NCBI GenBank assembly: GCA_019096065.1
Contig: JAGUCH010000006.1
Span: 144,001 to 208,000, forward strand
Source: Paracyclopina nana
Taxonomy: Eukaryota; Arthropoda; Copepoda; Cyclopoida; Cyclopettidae
Length of the DNA stretch: 64,000 bases
Reading direction: 5' to 3'
Shown: piece by piece, positions 49,677 to 60,777 of the stretch
How the letters are laid out: each line of letters opens with the position of its first letter
Position numbering within the stretch: the first letter of the stretch is position 1
The notes under the pieces: generated by a model
Database searches by the model: none
The model's input: the letters and a program-made list of their open reading frames with translations, nothing else
Told to the model about the DNA's origin: nothing
Translations under genes and position numbers: made by a program

Positions 49677-51650
49677 GTTAATGTTAAAATTAGCGCGCTA
49701 AAATTCACACAACTACAAGTGGATTCACATGTAATATTCCAATTATTTTGTTAAGATTGATATGAGAATTAAAAAAAGAAGCTTTGGTACAAAATGATTG
49801 CCATAATATTGCAAAATCTTATTAAAATAAAAGCAAAGAAATGTGATCACCATCCAAGTCATTTCTATTTTTGAGTTGACATTTTAAAGCTTAAAATAGA
49901 AAAGTTTAATTCTAAAAAATAGACCGAATTTTGGAATATGTTTGGAGCGGAGAGTTTAGGTGAGTTTGGTGGCGCCATCTGTTGTTGAGCTTTGAAGTTT
50001 TTTTCTTGGTAATCTGCTTTCTCATATTGATGCTTTCTAATCGTATTGATTGATTTTAGACAGACCCTGCTCATCTGCTCATAATCTGTAGATATTCTAA
50101 CTCTACAGAAAATCAATCAAAAAAATACAAATACAATAATTTTTTTTAAAGAAAAGCTAAAAATGGATTAAAATGAGAATTCCATTATTTTAGTAAATTT
50201 TTTTTTTTATTTATTCATATAATTTGCGCTTAATTTGCTATCAAAGCAAGGGTAAATTTAGCACTCAATAAAAGAGTTTACTTTTCGTGAAACCGTAATG
50301 ATTGCAGTTTTAGTGACCTACTTAAATTGTCAAATACAGAATTGAGGTCTCATTAGATATCCTGAAAGATGAAACTTTGCCAAAAAATGGCAAAATGCTA
50401 AAAAAATCTTTGTTATTATATAAATTATTATATAATAAATCAGAATCATAAGCATTCCTGAATTGATATTTTGTATTTAAGAATGACGGAGTACAAGCAT
50501 AAACTTGTTTACTTTTGCGATATACTTGATAAAGAAAGTCTGATTGAGATTGGTGGCGCCATCTTTGGAAAAGTTTTGATGATGTGAATATTTGTGTGAT
50601 TAAGCTTTCTCATTTTGATGCAAGGGTTCAATGACATGCTTTCTCAATGTATTGATTGCTTGGTTACTCGCGATAATACTCGTACGATCTGCAGATGCAT
50701 ATATTCTGGCAAATTATTAATGCTGCACTTGTTTGTGCTGCACTAGTTTGTTCGTCACTAGTTTGTGCAACACTAGTTTGTGCTGCACTAGTTTGTGCTA
50801 CACTAGTTTGTGCTGCACTAGATGCAAAACTAGTTTGTGCAAAACTAGTTTGTGCTGCACTTGTTTGTGCAGCACTAGTTTGTGCTGCAATAGTTTGTGC
50901 TACACTGGTTTGTGCGACATTTGTTTGTGCTGCACTTATTTTTGTGGCACTAGTTTGTGCGGCACCAGTTTGTGCTGCTCTAGTTTGTGCTGCACTCTTT
51001 TGTGCAGAACTGATTTGTGCATCACTAGTTTATGCTGCAATAGTTTGTGCTACACTGTTTTGTGCGACATTAGTTTGTGCTGCAATTATTTTTGTGGCAC
51101 TAGTTTGTGCGGCACTAGTTTTTGCTGCTATAGTTTGTGCTGTGTGCTACACTTGTTTGTACTGCACTAATTTCTGCTGCACTGGTTTGTGCTACGCCAG
51201 CTTTAGCTACACAAGTTGTTGCTGCACAAGTTTGTGCTGCGCAAGTTTACGCTGCACCAGTTTGTGCTGTACTAGTTTGTGGGACACTAGATAGTGCTGC
51301 ATTAGTTTGTGTTATGCCAACTTAAGCTCCACCAGTTGTTGTTGCACTAGTTACTATTGTATTAGCAATTGCTACTACCTTACAGGTAAATTTGCAGGCA
51401 TTTGATTTAATTTTGGTGTGCTTGATGCTAATAGCATTGCAAGTTAATAGCAAATTAATTGCGCTAATGCTTATATTAATGATAAATTTAGCGCTTCAAG
51501 AAATGGACGACAAAAAATTCTTTCTACCATGTGGAATCAAGTATTAATTGTGCCCAATACTAAAATTGATAAATCTCTTATTAGCAGGATAATTGCCGTT
51601 TCATTAAAAAACCTTGCAAAATTCATAAAAAGCAGTAGTAAAATAATTCA
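49677..51650. repeat. 1.97-kb repeated unit, copy 1
   Basis: It matches 53283-55185 closely from GCTAAAATTAGCGCGCTAAA to AGTAGTAAAATAATTCA. It carries two GGTGGCGCCATCT motifs and a decayed 15-bp array (GTTTGTGCTGCACTA, 50700-51320) that reads A-Q-T-S with stops on the minus strand. No transposase and no terminal repeats are seen. It separates the two halves of a kelch gene. Confidence 0.85.
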
Positions 51651-52904
51651 ATAATTCAAATAAATATATGCATAGAAATTGTTCAAGTCCATCAAAACTA
51701 AATAGCTGCCATTTGAAGCTGATGGATTTGCTGCAGTTTGTTTTGCACTTGCTGTAGATTGGCTAGGTATCACCCCACTAGTTTGTGCTGCTCTAGTAAT
51801 AACCCCACTAATTAATGCTTCACTGGTTTGTGCTGCACTCGTTTGAGCTCCACTAGTTTGTGATACACTTGATTGTGCTATACTAGTTTGAGTCGCACTT
51901 GTTTGTGCAGCACTTGTTTGTGCTACACTAGTTTGTGCTGCACTTGTTTGTGCTGCACTTGTTTGTGCTGCACTTGTTTGTGCTGCACTTGTTTGTATAA
52001 GACTTGTTTGTGCTGCACTCATTTGTGCAGCATTAGATTGTGCTGCACTAGTTTGTGCTGCACTGGTTGCAGCATCCGTTTGAACTGCACCAGTTTGTGC
52101 TGCGCTAGTTTGTGCAGCACTTGTGTGTGCTACACTAGCTTGTGCTGCACTTGCTTGTACTGCAATTGCTTGTGCTGCACTTGCTTGTGCAGGACTTGTT
52201 TGTGCTGCACTCGTTTGTGCAGCATTAGATTGTGATGTACTGGTTGCCGCACTCGTTTGTGGTGCACTGGATTGTACTGCACTGGATTGCGCTGCACTCG
52301 TTTGTACTGCACTCGTTTGTGGAGCACTCTTTTGTGGTGCACTCGTTTGTGGTGCACTCGTTTGTGGTGCAGTAGATGTCGTTGAACTAGTTTCTCCTAT
52401 GCTTGAAATCGTTTCGCTGAATGATTCAGTGTTAGTTAGTTCATTGGTCTTTTCCTTTGTGGTAATGTCAATGCAGCTACAATTGCTGCAATGTGTTAAG
52501 AAGCCAGAACAACAATCACCTAAACGATTCAGATTTTTTTTTTTTTTTTTCATTTTACATCCCTATATTAGTTTTACTTACCCCCATCATAATTGCACTC
52601 TGGATGATTGTTTGTACTGTAACAAATGCCATCTTTTTCAAGAGAGCTTTCACATTGCTCCTAAAAGTATCAGTGTTTCAAAATTGAATTTATTAAGATT
52701 TTTAATCTTACTTGCTCCAGCAAATTCTCCTTTTTTGTTGCCAATTTCTTATTTCTGACCTAATTAAAGGAAAATTACACTTTAATTATAAAAATTGTTT
52801 CTTTATAGCTGTGATTTTACAGTTACAACAACTGATGCAATAATGGAAACAAGGATAATGCTGGCAAAAATGCTGATGAAAAAAATACTTGATTTTTTAG
52901 CCAT
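51651..52904 (-). pseudogene. 5' half of an LNR / mucin / kelch membrane protein
   Basis: Exons 52904-52827, 52759-52712, 52660-52582 and 52519 to about 51651 join in phase. The order is a type II anchor (FFISIFASIILVSIIASVV), a basic linker, a Cys-rich module ending ECNYDGGDCC that matches the Lin-12/Notch repeat (LNR) calcium-binding signature, and CSNCSCID. A long stalk of TSAAQ repeats follows, about 190 residues and rich in O-glycosylation sites. The start of the kelch propeller, YLVLMDLNNFYAYIY, matches LLLMDLDDEYAYIY in the neighbouring gene. It then stops at the 1.97-kb unit. It is likely the missing 5' half of 48506-49676. Confidence 0.7.
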
Positions 52905-53282
52905 TCTGCTGCAAATCAAAGCTGAAGAAAAAACTGAAGCCTTTTCAGCAATTTTATGGAATTTTTTTAATAATCCCCCAGAAAGTAACTGAAAACCGAA
53001 AATTCTCGGCTTGCAATTAAAGGTAATTCCTACTGATTTTCAGCTTATCTTGCTTTGCTTTCTGCACAATTTTTTACAAATAAAAATACATTTTAATCTG
53101 CTTTCATCTAAAAAGTCTGAAATCATGATTTTTTAACGTTTTAAAACTAGACTAATTTCAGTGCTTTAAAAATGCATGTAAAAGTTTATTTAATGCTTTT
53201 AGGCACCAAAAATGACCAAAAAAGTAATATTGCTCTCTTTATATATATGAGGTGGTGGATCGAAAATTGCGCTCATTTATTA
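52905..53282. other. Upstream flank of the LNR/mucin/kelch gene piece
   Basis: This AT-rich stretch would hold its promoter. No motif is clear. Confidence 0.4.
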
Positions 53283-55185
53283 GTTAGTGCTAAAATTAGC
53301 GCGCTAAAATTCACACAACTACAAGTGGATTCACATGTAATATTCCAATTATTTTGTTAAGATTGATATGAGAATTAAAAAAAGAAGCTTTGGTACAAAA
53401 TGATTGCCATAATATTGCAAAATCTTATTAAAATAAAAGCAAAGAAATGTGATCACCATCCAAGTCATTTCTATTTTTGAGTTGAAATTTTAAAGCTTAA
53501 AATAGAAAAGTTTAATTCTAAAAAATAGACCGAATTTTGGAATATGTTTGGAGCGGAGAGTTTAGGTGAGTTTGGTGGCGCCATCTGTTGTTGAGCTTTG
53601 AAGTTTTTTTCTTGGTAATCTGCTTTCTCATATTGATGCTTTCTAATCGTATTGATTGATTTTAGACAGACCCTGCTCATCTGCTCATAATCTGCAGATA
53701 TTCTAACTCTGCAGAAAATCAACCAAAAAAATACATATACCATAATTTTTTTAAAGAACAGCTAAAAATGGATTAAAATGATAATTCCATTATTTTTGTA
53801 AATTAATTTGATATTTATTCATTTTTTAAATTGCGCTAATTTTGCTATCAGAGCAGGGGTAAATTTAGCGCTGAATAAAAGAGGTTAATTTTCGCGAAAC
53901 CGTAACGATTGCAGTTTTAGTCATCTACTTAAATTGTCAAATACAGAATTGAGGTCTCATTAGATATCCTGAAAGATGAAACTTTGCCAAAAAATGGCAA
54001 AATGCTAAAAAAATCTTTGTTATTATATAAATTATTATATAATAAATCAGAATCATAAGCATTCCTGAATTGATATTTTGTATTTAAGAATGACGGAGTA
54101 CAAGCATAAACTTGTTTACTTTTGCGATATACTTGATGAAGAAAGTCTGATTGAGATTGGTGGCGCCATCTTTGGAAAAGTTTTGATGATGTGAATATTT
54201 GTGTGATTAAGCTTTCTCATTTTGATGCAAGGGTTCAATGACATGCTTTCTCAATGTATTGATTGCTTGGTTACTCGCGATAATACTCGTACGATCTGCA
54301 GATGCATATATTCTGGCAAATTATTAATGCTGCACTTGTTTGTGCTGCACTAGTTTGTTCGTCACTAGTTTGTGCAACACTAGTTTGTGCTGCACTAGTT
54401 TGTGCTACACTAGTTTGTGCTGCAATAGTTTGTGCTACACTGGTTTGTGCGACATTTGTTTGTGCTGCACTTATTTTTGTGGCACTAGTTTGTGCGGCAC
54501 CAGTTTGTGCTGCTCTAGTTTGTGCTGCACTCTTTTGTGCAGGACTTATTTGTGCAGCACTAGTTTATGCTGCAATAGTTTGTGCTACACTGTTTTGTGC
54601 GACATTAGTTTGTGCTGCAATTATTTTTGTGGCACTAGTTTGTGCAGCACTAGTTTTTGCTGCTATAGTTTGTGCTGTGTGCTACACTTGTTTGTACTGC
54701 ACTAATTTCTGCTGCACTGGTTTGTGCTACGCCAGCTTTAGCTACACAAGTTGTTGCTGCACAAGTTTGTGCTGCGCAAGTTTACGCTGCACCAGTTTGT
54801 GCTGTACTAGTTTGTGGGACACTAGATAGTGCTGCATTAGTTTGTGTTATGCCAACTTAAGCTCCACCAGTTGTTGTTGCACTAGTTACTATTGTATTAG
54901 CAATTGCTACTACCTTACAGGTAAATTTGCAGGCATTTGATTTAATTTTGGTGTGCTTGATGCTAATAGCATTGCAAGTTAATAGCAAATTAATTGCGCT
55001 AATGCTTATATTAATGATAAATTTAGCGCTTCAAGAAATGGACGACAAAAAATTCTTTCTACCATGTGGAATCAAGTATTAATTGTGCCCAATCCTTAAA
55101 TTGATAAATCTCTTATTAGCAGGATCATTGCCGTTTCATTAAAAAACCTTGCAAAATTCATAAAAAGCAGTAGTAAAATAATTCA
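53283..55185. repeat. 1.9-kb repeated unit, copy 2
   Basis: A close copy of 49677-51650 in the same orientation. Its 15-bp array is about 70 bp shorter. It lies directly upstream of the LNR/mucin/kelch gene piece, so the layout is unit - gene half - unit. Confidence 0.85.
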
Positions 55186-55819
55186 TTTACATAACATATC
55201 CTAAATTGTTATTTAAATATAAATAAATAAGCAGTTGAGTAACTAAGTAAGTAATTGACTATTAAGGGATATTCCACATTTGCTTTCAGTGCAAGTTTAG
55301 TGGCGCCATCTATTGACAAATTATGTGGTGAATTTTTGTGTGCGTTATTAGCTTTCTCATTTTGATGCCTTGCTTTACTGAGAAGATGCTTTCTAATCTA
55401 GAAAGAAGCATTGTGCTCATAGGTAATTATTTAAAAGCACATTTAATAATAAAGCAACACATTTCACGATTGCTCATCATGCTGTTTATTACAAAGAATG
55501 CTTAAATATTACAGCATTTATTTATAAACTCCTCTATCTATACATTTGACAAAATGATAGGGCAAAACATTTTTGAATTTAATTTGATGCTCCATGTTAA
55601 AGCTTTTGTTGAAAGCTTTCACCTTTGGGATAATATGCGGAAGCAAAAAAAAATACTTTTGGTTTTTTAAGAAGGAAAACTGATGAGAATTGTCGAACTT
55701 ACGCATTGAATCGATGTAAGCGCCATCTATGAATAGTTTTGTGAAATCCACGCAGGTGCGCGGCGAAAGCCTAATTATATCCATTGTGCAGCAGCTGCAC
55801 ATGTTGGTCAATATTTTTA
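55186..55819. other. Intergenic, with CTCF-like cores
   Basis: AGTGGCGCCATCT near 55300 and TAAGCGCCATCTATG near 55717. No gene is supported. Confidence 0.45.
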
Positions 55820-56040
55820 GGCATGGTTCACCTGCTTATAATATCGGATATTTTGACAAAATATCGGAGCGAAATACTGAGAAACTGAGAAATTAGATAC
55901 TGTTCTAGGATGGCTTTTGGTACCAAAAGACCGAATCCGAAGAGAAAATAAAAAAAAATTTTTGGAAGTACCTGATATTTGCAAATATCAGCATAATATC
56001 GCTCGATATTTTGATCATAATATCGCAGGTGAACCAGGCC
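55820..56040. mobile_element. 221-bp Harbinger-like MITE, second copy
   Basis: The ends GGCATGGTTCACCTGC and, reversed, GGCCTGGTTCACCTGC form the inverted repeat. The interior shares GAAATACTGAGAAACTGAGAA and AGGATGGCTTTTGGTACCAA with 4429-4650. The flanks are TTA and TAA, so the target duplication is not clean. Confidence 0.8.
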
Positions 56041-56754
56041 TAAAGATTATTCGTTTTAGTAAAAGCCGCTAATGTTTTATTTGCTCATACCCAGCGAACC
56101 CTTTTTGGAAATAAAATTCGTGAAAAATGAGTCAGAAATTCATTGAAAAGTTCCCTCTCAAACGTGTTCGGTATTATTAGGTTGGTAACAAGAAAAGGGA
56201 ACGAAATTACATGTCAGAACATGTTTGAGGAATTCGATGAAAATTAGATAAGAAATTAGATCAATTTCTATTTCTTTCCATGAAATTGAAATTGATGCAA
56301 ACATGTTTTCCTTATCTACGAAACAAGATCCAAAAAATAGATTGAAAACTGTTGGAAACTCGATCGCCAAAAACAGTCATTTTGAAAATGCGTTCGCAAA
56401 TTTAGCGCAGCCTCGCTAATGGCCTCGTCAGCCTCGCTATTAAGTAGTAGTCGCAACGCATTGAAATCTTAAGTCCGAAAATGTTTATTTTTCTTAAACT
56501 ATACATACTAAAGTTGTTACATGACCTAAAGTTATGTTGCCGAATGTTTTAGTAACAAGCGCACATGTCTTTTTTTTTTTAAAGCACTTTTAAATTTTGA
56601 CATACATATTATACTTTTCTAATGAAATGTTATCGCAGCTAGCATATATCACACGTGAAATTTGTTTGAACATAAATAATATTGAAAATAAGACTCGTCA
56701 GAGCTCAAAGTTGAAGTTTTCAATGCTGCTGATCAAAATGCGTTCGTAAACGTA
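56041..56754. other. Flank of the divergent gene pair
   Basis: AATGCGTTCGCAAATTTAG at 56388 and AATGCGTTCGTAAACGTAC at 56738 are short direct repeats. No gene and no clear element end were found. Confidence 0.4.
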
Positions 56755-59700
56755 CTATTTCTTCTTCCTTCTTTCTTCCTCAGCTTGCTTGGCCCTCATC
56801 TCCTCTGCATGCTTGGCGGCCATCCTTGCTTGGGCAGCTGCAATCTTAGCTGCGAGTTCTTCATAGGAAAGGTTTGCAAACGGGTCGCGTTCAGGCAAGG
56901 CATAAGGATTATCTGGCAACTGAAAATAAAGAAAATTCAGAATAAGTAACGCTATACTTATTAATTTATAAAAGAGTTCATTGAATGTTGCAATAAAAAC
57001 AAAAGTTCATGCTACTTTTAAAAAAGAATTGCTCGTTTCTTCAAAACTTTGCTTTGAAAAATGTAACAGGTTTGTAAAGGGCTTACTGGGGGCAATGGTT
57101 GAGGTCGTCCATGCTCGTCAAAAGGTTGGGGGCCACTAGCGCTACTAGGTTTGGAACTCATTCCAGATCCAGATGGAACAATGATGGCAGTATTGAACCT
57201 GGAAGCGCCTTCGAAGACAACGCCGGAGCTTGAAGGCTGCCTTGATGGAGTTGGCTGAGGTTGCGCCATTGGAGGCTGCGCCGTTGGAGGCTTCACAGTT
57301 GGTGGTTGAGCAGCTGCAGGCTGCTGAGTCAATGGCTCCTCATGTTGCGGCTCTTCATCAGACGAGAGCGTCACCACATTCTTTTCAAATTCCGAAGGTG
57401 ACTCGTCATCGGCAGCTTCCTCAGCTGTCTCCTCTTCTTCTCCCTGCTCGTCGGACTCATCGATTGATCCAATTGACACATTCTTCAGCTGCTCAACTTC
57501 CTCCGTCTCGCTATCAGAACGAGTTCTGCGCGGAATGTCGACTTCGACTGGGAATTTGTTCATGAGGCCTTCCAAATCATGAATGTGGTCATTCAAGACC
57601 TTCTTGTAGACCGAAACGAACTGAAAACAATGCATTGTACAATAACAGCACATATTACCAAGACAATGCGTTGTACAAGCGCGTTTGAAAAGAGAAATGT
57701 TTACTTACATCAGGAGCATCCTTGGGCTGATCAAAGGTCAGTTTGGTGACATCTTGACCGTCGGCCTTGGCAGCGGCAATAATCCCTTGCATGACTTCGT
57801 ACATGCTCAACTGCTTCGTGTTTCCGCCATGCCTCAAACCGTCGAACAAGTTCTCCTCTGGTTTGAATTGCTTTCCGGCGCCTTGGCGATCTTCTCCGGT
57901 ACTGCATTCGGCCCTGGCAGCCCACAACTTTTCGCGGTACTCCTTGCGATCTTCCATAGAAGCGGTAGATGGAATCGCATGCTGAAAATGTCAAATTACA
58001 TTAGCAAATTGTTTTTAACGCATTTAAAAAGTTAAGAATAGAAATCGCGTCAGTATAAGTTAAATTTCGACTTACCACATTTTGAATATAGTATTCGTTA
58101 TCCAAGTTGTGAAGCGCGTCAATGGCAGCCTCAGGATTGGCACTCTCACCAAAAGCAACTTCCAAGAGCTTCGTGCGTGCGTTGGCAAAGCGACGAGCCA
58201 TGATTTTTCGGACACCTTCGAAAGATCCGACAAAAGTTTCTCCGCCCAACTGTAGCATGGCACGGACGTAAGGAATTATGTCCGTTTTGATGACCTTCTG
58301 CATTGATTCGGGGACTTTTCTTTTGTAGTACAAAATTTTCTTCTTACTAACAAATAAAAGATGAAAAGCATTAAGAAGCAGCTTGTGACTATCATTGAGC
58401 CGCCAAAAGTAATTGGAGCAAATACGCGAAATAGCAAAGGAGGTGTTAATCGCTAATCAATGGGTAACTTACTTTTTCGGATGCCGCCAAAGAAGGTGAG
58501 CCATAGCAACTCTCGTAAAGAGGACCGAAGTGAGTGAGAAAGCGATTCGGAAATTAACCGATCCCTTCGTTGAGTCAAACTCATCCTTAATCAATGACAT
58601 GATCTTGGATTGAACGTAGTGGCTTGACATGAACAAATCAAAACCAACTCCCATCATGTCAAATGGCAGAAAGCGCCCGAGGATCCCACATGAGCGAGAA
58701 GTCTTCTCCGCCGCATTTTCGGTGATGTTTCCGATTTCGCAACGAATTCGTGCCTGCTCCACAGAGAAGTCCTCAATGGTCGTCTTCGTACTGTTGATGG
58801 CCTCCATGATTCTCTGCAAAGTAATAAAGAAACGTTATAAAGCAATATGCTAATCATGGTTTGAAAACGTTTAACTTACCGAAGTACTGCTTTTCGTGGC
58901 CTTGGTAGCCAAAATCTCAACGACCTTCTTGAATTCGTCGAGCATTAAAGTTTGCAATGCCTCACGAAGCTCATCAATCTTGGGGTCAAGAACTTCTTGA
59001 ACAGCAACCTTAACGACGGCCTTGAAGGGCTCAGATTGAGCACGAGTGCGTTCGAAATCAGTGAGGAACGAGCGAAACTTCTCGTCAAGTTGCTGCTCAC
59101 TAATCAAAATTGCCTCCGTGTAGGTGGGCACATCATCCTTCAGAGTAAATTTGATGCGTCATTTTTCAATTTGATTTCAAGTAAATTAAATAGACTTACC
59201 AATTGTTGCACAGGCACGTCATAAATGGCAGGCTCAGTAGTCGCACCCGCCAAAGTTTGGACCGGTTGTGGCTGCTGCGAAACATGTTGGGAAGCCGTTG
59301 ACGATTGCCTCTCAACTGCCATCTTCTTAGCGGGAGACAAATCTTGTGTCAGCGTGTCCGTGTCAGATTCGGATGTTTCTTCAACGATCCTCTTCCTGGT
59401 CCCTTTCTTATCAGAACCGGCTGCCTTTTTGGGCGTGTCCTTCTTCGGCGGCTTCTCCTTTGATGTGGAAGGCTTTGCCGCCGCAACAGCTGCAGCAGAT
59501 GGCGTCGGCATTTTCTTCTTGCCGCTCAATCCCAATGTCCTCGACGTACCAGCAACGGGTGTGAAAAAAGGGTTGGTAAGGAAGCTGCCGCCCTCCTCAC
59601 ACGTCTAAAAATTAGATGTTACATGCTAAACATGTTTTGTAACTAAAATGCTAATTAAATTGTACCTGATTTGGTGACGGGTCAGATGATGATGAGATCA

Positions 59701-60513
59701 CCTTTTTGGATCCACGTTTAGAAGAGTTCGGTTGGAAATCCTCCTCGGAATCATCTTCATCGCCAGTTGTGACTGGGAGCTGCTCGAGACGCTTGCTCCG
59801 AGTGGCGACCTCGCCCCACCTCGTGTAGGTGATCTTGTTGGTTATCGGATCACGTTCCGTGTACGACCAGTTGCGCATCATCTTCTCGCCAAAGTTTTTG
59901 AGAAACATGGCCTTGAGTGCAGACTTTTGAGGATACGAAAGTCCTTTGAACCGCGCGTTCAAGTTGCCCAACAGGTCAACAATCCTGTTATGGTCCGTAC
60001 CTGAAAGGAATGCGTTTCCAAATTAGTTTAATGTCAACTAAGGATTAAAAAGATGTTACCTTCTTCGATCCGAATGAAGACCGACATCGCTTTCGGCGGC
60101 TCCGTCTCATCGAGCAGAAAGTGGAAAATCTTGGCTCGATTCTGCAACGTCAACTTCTTCGTGACATTGAAGCCGACGATTTGATTGACCGTTTGTTCGT
60201 TGGCAAAGACATGGTCAACCGTCATCCACATCAAAGGCTCGGCCTCTTTCAAGCAGATGTAGATTACGCGATCGTAATTCGTTCCAGGCGTGTCTGGTGG
60301 CGTCTCGTCCGTCTCCTTGACCTTCTTCTTCGGCGGCATCTTCTTTTTCGTCCGATTCTTCAAAGATGTCGGAGATTTTTCACGATTTAAAAAATCGACG
60401 TCTTCAACCGTTGTCAGTAAAAACTGAAATGGCGTCGCTTCGGTCAGGGCGGAATGATTCCGCCAAAATGCGGGCCGGCACGGCTGTATTGGCAGCGCTC
60501 GGCGGCTTGCCAT
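56755..60513 (-). CDS. Unrecognised nuclear-type protein, 9 exons, 1,011 aa, paired with a transposase
   Basis: Exons 60513-60060, 60000-59666, 59604-59200, 59137-58880, 58813-58473, 58346-58076, 57981-57709, 57620-57087 and 56919-56755 join in frame to a stop (3,036 nt). Basic patches (MPPKKKVK, KGTRKR) suggest a nuclear location. A helical block, PQKSALKAMFLKNFGEKMMR, lies near residues 170-190 and only loosely recalls DUF4806-type domains. A Ser/Lys/Pro-rich linker follows, then helical segments (DEKFRSFLTDFERTRAQ), an acidic stretch (SDEQGEEEETAEEAADDE), Pro/Gln-rich repeats and a charged helix ending EERRKKK. It faces the transposase gene across 264 bp. I cannot assign a function. The start at 60513 is the first ATG; 60337 (MPPKKK) is an alternative. 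Confidence 0.65.
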
Positions 60514-60777
60514 GGCTTATCAAATTTCCATCGAATTTGGGGGCGTCACGAAAAAATCTGAAATAATTTTAAATTGCTATGCAATTTTTTTTTTTTGCGA
60601 ATTTGGTTAATTAAAAAACGCATTTTGATATCTAATCAAACTTTTTAGATTTTCCAGTTTTCAAATGTTTTAATTATTTTTCGTATCGACTAAAAGTTGA
60701 AAGCTACCAGCGCTGCTGTTGTTTGACGAGATTTTTCTGGAATTATCTACAGCGTTTAGAATTTCTTCCAAGTGAAA
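60514..60777. promoter_or_regulatory. Shared divergent promoter region
   Basis: Only 264 bp separate the start codons of the minus-strand gene (60513) and the transposase-like gene (60778). No TATA box or operator is obvious. This is inferred from position. Confidence 0.5.

Noticed and set aside
50695..51325. Plus-strand open frames reading ALVCAALVCA and TSLCCTSLC
   Set aside because: They are the antisense of the decayed A-Q-T-S stalk array; the same holds at 54302-54860 and 51873-52357.
55518..55811. 97-codon minus-strand open frame
   Set aside because: No homology recognised; it covers a CTCF-like motif and AT-rich sequence, and has no promoter or partner exons.
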